This document shows, piece by piece, positions 24,827 through 36,870 of a stretch of DNA of 64,000 bases; position 1 is the first letter of the stretch; the number at the start of each line of letters is the position of its first letter. The DNA is taken from positions 1,056,501-1,120,500 of the forward strand of contig BLAL01000262.1 of assembly GCA_015698045.1 (NCBI GenBank). The letters are read 5' to 3'. The position numbers were made by a program, and so were the translations under genes. Under the pieces are notes generated by a model. The model saw only the letters and a list, made by a program, of their open reading frames with translations, was not told where the DNA came from and made no database searches. Source of the stretch: Rhizophagus clarus (taxonomy: Eukaryota; Glomeromycota; Glomeromycetes; Glomerales; Glomeraceae).

Positions 24827-25453
24827 CCCTATAAAAAATAAGTGTCCGGAAAATGTCCGGAAAAATTGTCTAAATAATTGTCCGGAAATTCTGGACACTG
24901 TGTGTCCGGAAACTGTTCCGAAAACACTGCATTTTCGGGATATTATCCTGAAATTGTCCAGAAATGTATTTTCGTAAAATTTTGCCACAAAAGATGATCA
25001 ATGGATAGATGATCATTATTCCTTAACCCAAATTTTTATATCATAGATATATAGTATTTTTGCCTGCTCTGCAATTTTAATTAGTACGACAGAAAAGATT
25101 TTGAATGTCAGTTTTGTGATTTTTGCATTTTTTTACAAAATTAATTTATCCTTTTTTGGAAATAGTATCCAGAATTTGTCCTGAACTTTTTCATGTCCGG
25201 AATTTGTCTATCTGGTTTTTTTACTATGTCCAGAATTTGTCCAGGTTTAACTGTCCAGAATTTGTCCAAAATTTTATACCGAACAAATACTGGACGAATT
25301 CTGGACAAAGTTAGGACATGTCAAAATTTTAAGTATCAGAAGTGTGTCAGACATGTACCAAAAAAGTGGACATTTTCCGGACACATCAGATTTATTCCGG
25401 ACATTTTCCAGACAGTTTTGATAACATTTTCCGGACATTTATTTTTTATAGGG
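24827..25453 (+). mobile_element. 627-bp CCCTATAAAAAATAA-ended DNA transposon derivative, copy 1
   Basis: The left end CCCTATAAAAAATAAGTGTC (then CGGA) is mirrored by a right end that finishes TCCGGACATTTATTTT, then TTATAGGG. The subterminal regions carry many copies of TGTCCGGAAA and TGTCCAGAA in both orientations. The flanks are CTA on both sides (24824-24826 and 25454-25456), a 3-bp target duplication. A near-identical copy lies in reverse orientation at 59874-60522. Short ends, subterminal repeats and a 3-bp duplication are features of CMC/EnSpm-like elements, so that class is my inference. The ORFs inside it are made of the repeats and are not genes. Confidence 0.9.
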
Positions 25454-25456
25454 CTA

Positions 25457-25800
25457 TATATTGTGCAGTACAATATGAATAATTAATTACTTAAGTATTT
25501 TCCGCCTCCTAGTACATGTTATTTATCACTCCTTTATCAAAACAAATCTAGGTCAACATTCCACAAATCCATAGGCTCACCTTAATTCATAGGAAAGAAT
25601 CATATATTTCGGTTCTATATCTTTATATGATGGGAAGTGAACAGCAGCGAGCCTTTTTAGGTTGCAACATTTAGTCGGCTAGCACTTACTACCTACACAA
25701 ATCTCTCTATATACATTCATACCTCGATATTTTCACTTTTCATTACTCCATTATTACTATCATTAGCCCTTATGATACACCGATGTCCAATATACCGATA
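25457..25800. other. short intergenic stretch between two elements
   Basis: Unremarkable AT-rich sequence between the end of the 3-bp-TSD element and the next MITE. No gene was seen. Confidence 0.5.
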
Positions 25801-25802
25801 TA

Positions 25803-26166
25803 TGTTGTGCGTCATCTATCGGTTTGCGTCAGATGTAAATGTCTATAAGAAAACTTTTTTTTTGCTAATAAGTTGCCTCCAGTACCATATGTGGACTTGC
25901 ACGTCATGATGAATTACACACATCCTGAAAATATTACATGAATCCGACCCATAATAAATTATATACTTTAATCAACCTTATATGCTATAATAAACATTAA
26001 ATTTTTTAGTCTCAATGTATCTAAGATATCTAAGTGAACTTGTTCCTAATCTTTGTAAATATATAATTTTAAATTTTTAGCATAAACGAATTCATATTCG
26101 TGATAATATTCTTATTTAAAAATTCAAAATTGGCATCTGACGCAAATCGACATTTGACGCACAACA
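25803..26166. mobile_element. 364-bp TA-flanked MITE (Tc1/mariner-like)
   Basis: The left end TGTTGTGCGTCA continues to TTTGCGTCAGATG. The right end is the reverse complement, CATCTGACGCAAA followed by TGACGCACAACA. Both ends are flanked by TA (25801-25802 and 26167-26168), the usual target duplication of Tc1/mariner elements. It encodes no protein. Confidence 0.85.
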
Positions 26167-26168
26167 TA

Positions 26169-26929
26169 CTGTATATATATGAAAATCTTGATTTTCCCAC
26201 TCTATGAGAGAATGGCACAGCTTTAATAATTTGAAACCGGTCTCCGACATAACAATATATAAAAATAGTGTTATATCGAATTGTTATAGCAATTAATTTA
26301 TAGTTCGCATTTTTTATTTATAATTTTATTTACATTAATCGCCCGCCGTAATATTTTTGAACGTAAAAAATAAACATTAAAATAAAATTTCAGCCTTTCA
26401 GGCCTCCCGATCGCGTAGTTCAAATTTGAAGAAGTAATGTGCGGGTTTGTTTTTCATTCATCAATATTAGGAATAGAAGTCATAATCTTTATCTATATGT
26501 TAATTATACTTAATCAAAGACTCTTACGTCAAATGATTATATCAAAAAATTTTTTTCCAAAAAACTATGAAACTACATAAATTAATTGATTACTACAATT
26601 AACTATCATTGTGGTTGAAACAGTAAAAACTGTAAAATGAATAGTTTGAAATCAAGAATTATGGCCGTAATATATTCGTAATTACGATACTACTCGAAAA
26701 GAAGAAAGTCTGAACTCTGAAATACACATAATATATACACATTCTTTGTTGTTCAGTTATTACCGTATTTGCTCAAAAATAAGCAATCTAATTCATTATA
26801 AGGTTGCTTATCAAATAATTTTTCGAAACCACAGCTTTTTTATTAATTTGCACAAAATCTTTATTTTATGATTCATCTAAATTGTTATACAAAGGTGCAG
26901 CAGCATACCACTTTAATCTTAATATTAGT
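26169..26929. other. AT-rich intergenic stretch
   Basis: No gene or clear repeat was seen. A TTCAGGCCTCCCGATCGCGTAG patch near 26398 (too short to interpret) is the only locally GC-richer segment. Confidence 0.4.
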
Positions 26930-27239
26930 ATGGTCGGATGTTGGGTCAAAGCAAGCGTGAACTGTACAACTAAGACAAATGGCAAAAAAGTAAATTGGCT
27001 TCAATCAAGCTCTATATCCTGATTCCTGAAGCTGAAAAATTATTGATAACTGGATTATTGAGCAGCAGAAACAAGAATTAGTCGCAACTTATGTAACCAT
27101 ACAATATAAAATGAAGGAAATTTTAAGAGAACCAAGTATGATAGCAATTTATGATTTAATAGGGAATATTACTTTTAATAACAGAATAGCGTATTTCTTC
27201 ATTGATTTAATGACAGAATGGCTAATATTTTCTTCATAA
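26930..27239 (+). pseudogene. decayed pogo/Tigger-like transposase N-terminus
   Basis: A frame open from 27035 to the TAA at 27237-27239 reads IIDNWIIEQQKQELVATYVT, then KMKEILREPSMIAIYDLIGN. This resembles the Tc5/CENP-B-type helix-turn-helix of pogo/Tigger transposases, where a KAKEI..EPS..A.Y segment precedes a conserved SNGW..RF motif. Here that motif is decayed to NNRIAYFF. Upstream remnants in other frames (from about 26930) encode a Lys-rich segment expected to precede it. There is no long ORF, no DDE catalytic part and no start codon, so it is a fossil fragment. Identification is from remembered family pattern, with moderate certainty. Confidence 0.55.
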
Positions 27240-27672
27240 TTACATTTATTATAATATCTGTTAAAGTTTTACGATTTTCCAATAAATTTTTACTAGTTTG
27301 CTTATTTTTGTACTTGTTATTTTTGGGCAAATACGACAATTTTTTTTATTTTATGGTCTAAAACTTACGTATCCGCTGCGAGGACAGTCCACGTGAAGAT
27401 CAACATGCCGCAGTTGTATCTAAAAATATTTCAAAGCTAATTCAGTGAACAAAAGATAATTCTTTATTAACGAATTCATATTATTTTTATATTCGTAAAG
27501 TACTGCGCTAAATTTGCCAAGAAATTAGTATTCCTTAATTCTAAAACGCAATAACCAATTAAAATAAATACTAAATCCCATTGGTTCTATCCAAGTACCA
27601 ATCATCGAATAGTTTAATGTTATCACAGACACAGTAAAAATAACACACTTATAAATTTTATAAAATACTCCA
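27240..27672. other. AT-rich intergenic stretch
   Basis: No gene was seen. A patch with higher G+C lies near 27370-27415 but encodes nothing recognisable. Confidence 0.4.
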
Positions 27673-27676
27673 TTAA

Positions 27677-28260
27677 CACCCGAAAAAATTCCGCAATATT
27701 ACATCACGTGAGATTGGATGTGACCAGATTTGTTAGCTTGTCATTTATCAGAAAATTTTCGCTTAAAAAAAACATTAAAGAAATATTTACAAATTTGTAA
27801 TTTTCTATGAAAAATATATTTCATTTATAAAATTTATTACTTAAAACTTTTTTTTTTTTAGGGACACCTTATTAAAAATTTAGCGTTAAAAAAGTCGATA
27901 CTTTTAAAGACACGTTTAATATAATTTAAGGACATCATGTTTTCTATGTAAGCTTCTATAATTAATATATTTAAACTGTTAACAAGTGTAAAATATATCC
28001 TTGATTACGCATATTCTTATCAAAAGTTTTTCATCTTGTTTTCAACTAAAACAGTATTTTAATACGTATTTTAATATTAAAAATATTTAACAATAAAATA
28101 AGGTGAAATAATAATTTATAACAAAAAAGAAATAGTATACTTTTCCAGAAATTTTATGATAAAAGGACAGAAATGGGCGGAGAAATACAAACAATTATCT
28201 TGTACTTCTTATTAGTGAAATGTCACATCTGATTTCACGTGCATAATTTTTTCGGGGTAG
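27677..28260. mobile_element. 584-bp TTAA-flanked inverted-repeat element
   Basis: The left end is CACCCGAAAAAATT, then CATCACGTGAGATTGGATGT. The right end, read on the other strand, is CTACCCCGAAAAAATT, then GCACGTGAAATCAGATGT. TTAA flanks both ends (27673-27676 and 28261-28264). A TTAA duplication is typical of piggyBac-type elements, which usually begin CCC. The match here is imperfect, so the class is inferred. No transposase is visible. Confidence 0.7.
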
Positions 28261-28340
28261 TTAAATTTTATACATATAAAATTATTCTATTTCTAACAAA
28301 CCCCTACCCTTATACAATTAACTAACTATTAAACTCCTTG

Positions 28341-29955
28341 CCCTATTAAAAATAAATTACGTATTAATTATACGGAATTGTTATACGGAATCGATAAAAA
28401 CGTATATCAAATGTTTATAAAACGTATCATTTCCATATACAGATTTTTTAATGTTTTTTAAAAAAAATTGGTGTATACAGAATGTATACGGAAAAATTAA
28501 TATATACGGAATGCATACGGAATTTTCGAACTTATCTTTTTTAAACAAATAATTTTATCGTGACACGTGATCATGTGATTTGTTATGATACGTTTTTTGT
28601 TTTTTTATATAAACCTTGCTTTTGATCTTCCAGTTGATCTTCCTTTACTTTCCTGTCTTTTCTACTCCTTTGATTTTTTTTATTTCTCTTTTAAAAAAAT
28701 TTTTCTTTTATTTGTTCCTCTTTTTTTTTATTCCCACCTGCTATTCCTTCTTTTTAAAAATTTTTTTTTTATTTTTCTAACTTCGTTGTCCTCTTCAAAA
28801 AAAATTTTTTTTTTCTTTTATTCCCGTCCATTACCCTTTCTTTTTTTTGAAAAAATTTTTTTATTTTTTGCCCCTTTTATAGAAAAATTTTTTTATTTTT
28901 CTAACGTTGTCACCTTCCTTTAAAAAATCTTTTTTTTTTATTTTTCTAACTTCACCATTTTAAAAAAAAAATTTTTTTTGATTTTTTTTTTTATTCCCAT
29001 CTTTTTTTTTTAGTTAAAGTACGTGCTTAGATTTTATTAAAACTGGACCGATGAAAATACAATTGTAATTATCATAAGCCTACCCGTTCCTCATACTAGA
29101 GTCACAAATATGTCTCATAACTATTTTATTCCCATCTCGCTACCCTTTCTTTTTTATTTATATTTATTCTTTTTTATTTTGTAGGCCAGATTTTTTTTTT
29201 CGCTGCTTGGCTTCTTTTTTTCTTTTGCAGGCCAGTTCGGGAATCCTTTTTCTTTTTGTGAAACCTGACTCTTAGATACTGCAGGTACTATATAGGGGAA
29301 GTTTGGCTTCCAATGGAGTCAAAGAAACGTTCTTATTTTTTATTTTTATTTTTTTTTTGTTTTTTAGGCTGTCTGACTCCAGAAGGCTTGGACGAACCCA
29401 GAATTATATAGGTAAATAGGGAAGTGTTGGTATAATTGAGTTAAAGAAACGTACTAATGTTTTTTTCATTTATTTTGAGAGAATAGGTTATTCTTTGGAC
29501 TAAGTACTTCTGATGACTTTAGATTTTTTAGAGAAACATTAGCAGTTAGTACTATTTCTGCTGCTGTTACTTTAAGAAATTTAAAGTTTTTTTTTATTTT
29601 GGTTTGCGATAGTTAGTTTAATAGGGATAAAATTTTCATAATATTATATTTGTATTTTATTTATTTATTTTTTATTTTTTATTTGATTTAATAATAAAAT
29701 AAATTTAAATTATGTAAATCTAACTAATAATAAATAATAAATTGTAATATATAGTAAATTTAATAAGCAAATAATATAAATTTCGTGATTAAATCATGTA
29801 AATTTCGTATGAATTCCGTGTAAATTCCGTATCTAAACCATATTTATAGTGATACGGAATTGTGCAATTTTCCGTATCTTATTATGATACGTTATTTCTA
29901 AGAAAAAAAATCGTATAAAAACCTTATTAAAAACTTATCCAGTTTTTTTATAGGG
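28341..29955. mobile_element. 1.6-kb element with CCCTATTAAAAA ends and TTG target duplication
   Basis: The left end CCCTATTAAAAATAAATTAC pairs with a right end finishing TTTTTTTATAGGG. Flanking bases are TTG on both sides (28338-28340 and 29956-29958), a 3-bp duplication. Subterminal TATACGGAAT and AAAACGTAT words recur in both orientations. The interior (28590-29020) is an extreme poly-pyrimidine tract. It is followed by exon-like blocks after T-tract-AG boundaries (near 29185, 29231 and 29369), with GGTAAATAGG after one of them. The right end shares GGAATTGTGCA and CCGTATCT with the small element at 50621-50776. No transposase domain is readable. The T-rich ORF at 28585-28923 is low complexity. 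Confidence 0.75.
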
Positions 29956-29958
29956 TTG

Positions 29959-32900
29959 GAATCTCAACCTTACAGTACTAAAACAGATTGTTTCGGGTCC
30001 GGTCATAAATTTGGCCAAAATTAAGCATAATTCTGGTCATATTTTGTCATAATTTGGGTCAAAGCAAAGCCGCCCGATTGGTTTAGGTTTGATGGTTTCT
30101 GGAAGGGTTTCTGTTCATATATTCTGAAACCTGAATCTTTCAGAAATCCCATTGAGACCCACATGTTTCAGCAGCGAAAATTTAAAATCACTTGCAATCG
30201 CAAGTTCTGCAAGTCAATTTTAGACAATGGACGAAAGTCGCGTTTTATCTCACCGACAATCACTGATAGGATCATCTCACCAATATTTACATAATTTTTA
30301 AATATCACAATAATGTTAAATATAATTTTTTTTTCTTATATGACTATACAAGACGTAGCTAAAATTATTGTTATTATATAAGACGAGATAAGAGAAAATA
30401 TAATTTGAAATATCAATTTTATATTTTCAGATTAAGTCTCATTTTTTTTTTTTACAAAATTGTTCTCTTCAATTAGTAATAAACATAAGATTAATGTTAA
30501 TAGATCCATGATTTAAGGTTTTTTGCTATGTCTACTTATATTAAATATTTTACACTATTATGTTTAGCTGTAATGAGCAAAAAAAAAAAAAAAAATTGTT
30601 CTATAAAATGAATTTTAATTTGCACCGGCAGCGGTAGAATGGATGTCGGTAAAACTTCGCGGCAACAATTAAAATTATTTAGTACGATAGATCTTTTTTT
30701 AATAAATATTAGGTAAATCCATAAATAAATTTAAGCAAACAGTGTAATACACTTTCTTGGCAATGACATAAAATTAGATTCGCCCCAAAAAATGGTTCGT
30801 TCACGGCAACAATGGATGTATGTAATAAAGTATCGAAGATTTTTTTGAATTTAAGTTTATTACCATGCCGGACATTTATGACAAACAAATCCGAAGGTGG
30901 TAATGATCACGCACTTACTGTAGAATTGTGATACGCGAAATTTTTGCCCATCTTTTTATTTTACATGTAACATGTATGTCATTGATCCACCGTTAATATG
31001 ATTTGCCGAATAACATTTTACGGGATATCATTGACAGGAGTCGAGGTTTATTTATCTATATTAAAAAGAATTAAAAATAATTTATACAAAATTATCTATT
31101 TTATGATGCAAAAATGTATGTAAATAACAATTTACAGAATATTATGCGCAAAATATAATAAAAGTAATGCGGGAATTTTCTTTGATTTTAAAAATTTCAT
31201 ATCACAATTGATTCAAATTCAAATTGAACTGCAGAGTTATAAATTATAAACGATTTTATGCATAAAAATTTAATCCTGTGAACTAAACTGGCAGACACCA
31301 AATTTTATAGATATTGTTGTCGATCATGTTTTGCAGATACCCTTCAAAGCATTAAACGATATCGTTAAGACGATCTCATTTTAGCAGGCTTAGCAGCCAT
31401 AAATACTAAAAACAAAAAAAAATTGATCCGTGGAAATTACACATTTTTAAATTTGATTTCATTAGTTAGGTGACATGCAAATAAATATCGGTACGACAAT
31501 AATAATTATCAAGTATAAAGAAATAAAGTACCATATTATGTTTCCAATTCACCGGAGATTAGATTATATTCTCAGAACTGAATGAAAATCTTTTTTTCGA
31601 TTGGTCACAATATTTTATTTTACAGTGATACCAGTTTGTGTATTTAAACAAAACTCTTGAACTTCTCATAATCATATTATACATCCCCATTAGAAACCCC
31701 TTATTTTTTGTTTAAAAATGCATTGTTTAGGTACCGTTACGATTCATTGAAAGTGTCATTATTATTTTTAACTGCTATTATATTCTACTTTCTTCCAACC
31801 ATACATGTATCACTTATTGTTGTTGCAATGTTTTGATATACAACAGATTCTATACCTTAAAAAGTTGGATGTTAACTGAATTCAAATAATTCATACATTG
31901 TCGTACAAGTTCCTCGTACAACTGATCGGATATGACGTTATGTTTATGTATTACAATTTGAATCAGAATAATTTTATAGTTAGGGTTTCTTTTATATTTT
32001 TCTCGTGAAATTTGTCTCTCTCTTATTCATAATTTTCCAATTATAAATTACGTAAGAATATACATTAACTAATATTAATAATAAGAATCTAGTTTATAAA
32101 TATTGTGTAAGAATCATGAATCTTAGATATAACTACTTAATTATGGTTAGTTATTATATATATAGTACACCAAGTTTGGGTTGCTGATTAGTTACACGTA
32201 ATTATATGTCTGTTACTGCTGCTGCAAACAATTTTGTTGTGCGATAAAGAAATGCAAATATCAAAGTAATCATTAATCATTACTAATCATATATTATAAT
32301 AAAAAATCAGAATTAAGAAATTTGCCGTTAAATGCATTATGCTCGCTAATCACAACAGTTTTAGCATAAAAAATAAATTCAATTTAATGTTCTTAAGACA
32401 GTCAACTAGTCCAATAAAGCACGATTTAAGCGAACATTCACTTTCAAATTTTCCGAAATTGTAAATTATAGTATGATAGAACGCCTTCACGAAACTTAAT
32501 CGGATTTTAAATAAGCTCAATATGGTATGCAGCTTATAAATATGGTTAGAATCTTTGATCCAAGATCGACGTAAGTGTAAAAAAAAAAACCAGGCATGAA
32601 AAAAAAACTCGGTAACTGGAAATTACCGTTATTATTAATAAGATTATAAGAATTAACACAAAATAATTTCTGGATAAAATGTTTTTCCTGCACCTAAAAT
32701 GAAATGTATACATATAAGGAGTTCAAAAGTTTGGTGAAACCATATTAACTGCTGGTTTACCTGATAAATTTGTTAAGTTCGATAAAAATACATAAAATTC
32801 AATTTGTAAACAAGATATTCTGGATTAAAATCTTGTAATTATCCTATGTACTAAATTTATACTAAATAATAACAAACTCTTATTTCTGTAATTGTCATTT

Positions 32901-34358
32901 GACACAGAATTTTGGTCACGATTACATAAAAGCCAAAAATTTGTAATACATAGTAACTTTTTTTTCACAAAAAAAGAAATAAAATAAAAAATAAAAAATA
33001 AATAATAAATAATAAATAATACGTGAATAATTCAATAAAAATGTAATCTGAAAGAAACTTCTATAATCGCTTAAATAAGGAACTGCGTAACTATTTTATA
33101 ATTTATATACGGTATATAACGAAACAAGATTTAAACATAATGCATAATTTCGGACTTAATCGGAAGAAGCGTCTAAAAAAATTATTATTAAAGAATTATA
33201 AATAAATAGAAAATCCTCCGTTCATTTACATTTGAGTACATAGGGATTGTTTAAGACTTGCATAAACTTTTGGAATAAGAATTGTTGTAACACTTAGTTG
33301 CGTCACAAATTATTAAGGTTTTTAATCTATATTGTTCGGAATAATCCAACTCCATATATTGTGCATATTTTTTTTCTAAAAAAAAAAAAGACCATTATTG
33401 TTTAAACGAGTTTTAAACGCGAGAAAAATTATAATTCTTTGTACTTTTATAAACTTTAATTCTTAAAAATTGTATTTGTAAACTTTATATTTACTTACAG
33501 TAAAGAATTGAAGAGATCCATTTGAAAATTTGAAATTAAAAATTATACATTATTCGTATAAAATGTAGACCTTGACTACAATAGGATAAGTTTAAACAAA
33601 TATTTCCGAATTCCGTCTCATTGTAAATTACCAAATAATTTGGGAAAATTATTACTCATCCGAATTCTATTTCAAGTTGGATCATTTTAAATTGGAAATT
33701 CTGCTGACTTAGAGATAAACCACAGCATATATGAACACAAAATGTTTGTAGTAAATAAATCCTTTTTCTCTTACTTTTTTCCTTAATTTGATTTGTTTAT
33801 TTTGTTGCTTACCAAGAATTATCGTTTCAAGAATTCTTGAATTTTAAATAGATTTAAATTATGAGTGCCTAATAATAAACCTCTAATAGTGATATTATTA
33901 ATATTAAATAAATGTTAACAACTTGATTTTTAATTGGACTTATCAAAAAGCAAACATATTAAGATTAAAGTTAAAAAATAATTATAATAATTAACAAATA
34001 TTCTTGATTAAAATAATTGTTTAAAAATTTATTGATAAAAATTGCGTTATTCTGATTAGTACAAAGATAGTTTTACACGGTACAAATTGTGATCGAAACA
34101 ATACATGCAAGAATTAATTGCTTTAAATGAGTTAACATTGTCTTAAGTTTGTGTCCCCATAAAAGCATTTGATAACATTATCTCCGTGAACAAATTTAAT
34201 TGGATCATTGTCAAAATGATGCGTTTTATAAATAACAGTAAAAATTTTTCTTCTTTTAAAATTTAAATAAATAAGAAAAAATTATTATAAAATCCTACAC
34301 TCCCGACAATTTATTTTCATTCATAAAATATTTCAGTTCGTATAACTGATGCTCAAAT
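29959..34358. other. AT-rich non-coding stretch
   Basis: There is no gene in 4.4 kb. A block near 29990-30070 repeats GGTCATAAATTTGG, GGTCATATTTTGTCATAATT and similar words and may be a decayed repeat. Poly-A and poly-T runs occur near 30437 and 30581. GTTTGTGTCCCCA at 34149 recurs inverted at 35134 (TGGGGACACACA) on the far side of the 34359 gene. Confidence 0.45.
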
Positions 34359-34976
34359 ATGAATTTTAATAACCTGACAACTCCTAGTTGCCCTTCACAA
34401 TATTCAGTTCATCCTCAAGAAAATATTGTTACGAATAAATACTCGTTCTTTTATGCGCCAAGCAATGATTTTCAATTGTATCATATCTTCTGTGAGGAAA
34501 CACCATTAACTTTTGAACTCGTATCTCGATTAATAAACAATGCTGATAATAACTTAATTCATAATTATTCTCGGTTTGATAATACTTATGTATTTTATCA
34601 TCAACAACCTGAAATTAAGAAAATCTATCGAGTAACTTGCGAAATGATTTCACATACATTTATATTTCAATTTTTAAATAAAATTATTTATGGCAATTAT
34701 TCCTTTCAATATGAATATGAGCAGCAAGAATTTTCAAAGAGACATCAAGAAAACCTCAAATTTCATTTGAAAAAAGATTTGATTCATTATTTGACATCAA
34801 AACCGACTTATGAACAAGAATCTGATTTATTTAAGAAATTTATTCAAGATTATTATGTTTATGAAAGTATGATAAACCCTGACAGCACACAAATGAGTAA
34901 CCCTCAAAATGATAAAGGTAATTATAATCAAGATTATTGTGGTAACAATAATTATTTCAATAATTATTTTCAATAA
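34359..34976 (+). CDS. paralogue B: duplicated FY..CE repeat protein
   Basis: A 205-residue intronless ORF with an ATG start. It has the shortest N-terminal region of the three paralogues (about 28 residues before the core). Unit 1 (29-62) contains FFYAPSNDFQLYHIFCEETP and unit 2 (78-111) contains VFYHQQPEIKKIYRVTCEMI. The common core is FY, [LI]Y, CE and a following F. The block QENLKFHLKKDLIHYL at 131-146 matches the other copies. The C-terminus is Asn/Tyr-rich with low complexity. Several segments, such as TCEMISHTFIFQFLNKIIY, are identical to paralogue A, so the copies are recent or under strong selection. Cellular role and location are unknown. Confidence 0.85.
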   Translation: MNFNNLTTPSCPSQYSVHPQENIVTNKYSFFYAPSNDFQLYHIFCEETPLTFELVSRLINNADNNLIHNYSRFDNTYVFYHQQPEIKKIYRVTCEMISHTFIFQFLNKIIYGNYSFQYEYEQQEFSKRHQENLKFHLKKDLIHYLTSKPTYEQESDLFKKFIQDYYVYESMINPDSTQMSNPQNDKGNYNQDYCGNNNYFNNYFQ

Positions 34977-35373
34977 TTAGTTAACTTATTTTTAAACAAC
35001 ATAATAAGATTTAAGATAGTAATTACTTATTATAAAGATATTAAGATATTTACAATAATTTATAATCAAATCTGCAGACTGTACCTAAAACTAATTAAAA
35101 TTTCATAAAATTACGCAAATACTATTTAAACTTGGGGACACACACAAAATAAGGTCATAAAAGCACAATTAAAATTTTAGTTTATTTATGTCTTATATTT
35201 CTATTATATTATTTAGATTAAAATTATAAGTAATTATATATGTTTTTATAATACATATATACTTGTGATTTGATTGACCAATTTGCGCCAGTCAAAACAC
35301 TTTCAATAAATGTCAACGTTCACATAATTCAAAAAATTTCAATTTGGTTCAATATTGATATATATTTCGTATA
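34977..35373. other. 3' flank of paralogue B
   Basis: AT-rich non-coding sequence. It holds ACTTGGGGACACACAC at 35132, the inverted counterpart of a word 5' of the gene. Confidence 0.4.
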
Positions 35374-35375
35374 TA

Positions 35376-35776
35376 AGGCCGGATAAAAATTTTTTAGATT
35401 TTAATGCATAAAATTTTAAAATTGACACGGTCATCCAGTTTTTCCATACATATAAATTTTAATTTTATATATATATTTACTGTATGAACGCGATGATGTA
35501 GAAGAAACTTTTAAAAAGTAAAAGTTATTGACTTTCAGTGTGAAAAGTACCAAGAGATGAGCGTGGTAAATCCGGTTGAGTTAGTGCAGATGATGAATTT
35601 TATTATTACGTTATGTTACAACCTCAAACAAAAAAAAATAAAACGTGGTAAAGATACTAAGTTTCAACAAAAAATTATGAAAATAATTTGTTATATAGCA
35701 AAAATCATGAATTTTTGCAAAACTGGGACGGTCGTGTCAAGGCTCACGAGAATCTAAAAAATTTTTTTGCCCGACT
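35376..35776. mobile_element. 401-bp TA-flanked MITE
   Basis: The left arm is AGGCCGGATAAAAATTTTTT, then AGATT, and further in TTGACACGGTCATCCAGTTTT. The right arm, read on the other strand, is AGTCGGGCAAAAAAATTTTT, then TAGATT, and further in TTGACACGACCGTCCCAG. TA flanks both ends (35374-35375 and 35777-35778), pointing to a Tc1/mariner-type origin. The 66-codon ORF inside (35557-35757) runs into the right arm and is not a gene. Confidence 0.85.
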
Positions 35777-35777
35777 T

Positions 35778-35903
35778 AACATCCATTCGAATTATGAAAA
35801 TTAACTGCTGTACTGTTTGTTTGACGAATATTGCAGATCGAATAACATTCGATTCATGAAATATTAACAGTCGTACTGTTTGTTTAACGAATGTTACAGA
35901 TCG
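35778..35903 (+). repeat. 63-bp tandem duplication next to the MITE
   Basis: Two adjacent copies (35778-35840 and 35841-35903) share GTACTGTTTGTTT, ACGAAT and CAGATCG at equal spacing. The first copy begins at the right boundary of the 401-bp MITE. Confidence 0.8.
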
Positions 35904-36460
35904 CTCATACGATCACCCTTTACTAAAATAATTACTAATCTCGATCATTGATAATGAATAATTTATTTATAGAACACTATTTATAAATGAACAATGAATT
36001 TTAATACATTTGTACGAAACTCCGAAAAACTCCGAAAATTTCCCGGAAAATTTTCTGAAAACCAAAATTTTATTCATATATTTTTTTTTGAAAACTATAA
36101 TTTTTTCCATTTTTAATGAAAGTATTTGAATGTAAAAATTTGAATAATAATTGATCCAATGATCAGATTTCGAAATTGTTTGGATTCGTCTCAACGGGAC
36201 TAATTTTTCAATATAAATTGTGATTCTCAGTTATCTTTTATTTAAAGCCGAAATAATAAAATGTGAGAGGTTCATTATGTTACCATCAAATAATATATTC
36301 GGAATTTACCGATTTTTTAACACGTGATGATCTGACACTGGTAAATCACGCGATAAATAATTACCGCAAATCCTTTTTTTACTTTTAACGTTGTACGATT
36401 AACTTTCGACAATGTGTTTCATGCATTGCCACTTATTATTCTTCGTACTTCTCCTCAAGG
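35904..36460. other. AT-rich intergenic stretch
   Basis: No gene was seen. It includes TTAACACGTGATGATCTGAC at 36319, similar to the inner ends of the TTAA-flanked element at 27677. Confidence 0.4.
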
Positions 36461-36870
36461 ACGAACAAATATTCGTTCTTTTACAAACAATGCAATGATT
36501 TATTCATAGTGACTATTTATACATTTTATCACAAAATTAAAAAATTTATCAAATAAACATATGAAATGATTCCACATGCATTTTTATTTTAGTTTATAAA
36601 TAAAATTATTTATAATTTGATCACTAAAAGTGAACGTCAAGAATTTCTGATACGTCAGGAAAATCTCAAATTTCATTTGTGAAGAGACTGAATTCACTAT
36701 TTGATACAAATAATATTTAGTATGTAAAGTTATTTCAATATGAAAGTATAATGAACTCTAATATAAATACATCTAAAAAAATACAAATATTCCCTTTGAT
36801 CAATCTTTTACTTCCCAATGAGTTAATAACTATCGACTAGTTTGCTTACAAAATGATAAAATAATAGCGA
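36461..36870 (+). pseudogene. paralogue D: decayed copy of the FY..CE family
   Basis: Nucleotide similarity to the other copies, closest to the gene at 48578, is plain in several blocks: ATTCGTTCTTTTACAAACAA, then TGCAATGATTT, GAAATGATTCCACATGCATT and GTCAGGAAAATCTCAAATTT. Further on, TAGTTTGCTTACAAAATGAT matches the 3' end of the 48578 gene (TAGTTTGCTTACAAAACGAT). The reading frame is broken by deletions, including loss of most of the linker between the repeat units, and by stop codons such as TGA after CATTTG. It lies on the same strand as the intact copies, between B and C. It is a pseudogene, not a variant gene. Confidence 0.85.

Noticed and set aside
25123-25486. Two overlapping ORFs with conserved counterparts at 59859-60222
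   Set aside because: Conservation reflects two copies of the same transposon; the peptides are translated TGTCCGGAA-type repeats.
28585-28923. 112-residue Phe/Leu-rich ORF
   Set aside because: Translation of a poly-pyrimidine tract; low complexity only.
34149-35145. TGTGTCCCCA and its inverse around paralogue B, considered as element ends
   Set aside because: Only about 11 bases match and a further copy at 38491 is unpaired; too short to define an element carrying the gene.
35557-35757. 66-residue ORF
   Set aside because: Lies inside the TA-flanked MITE and runs into its right arm.
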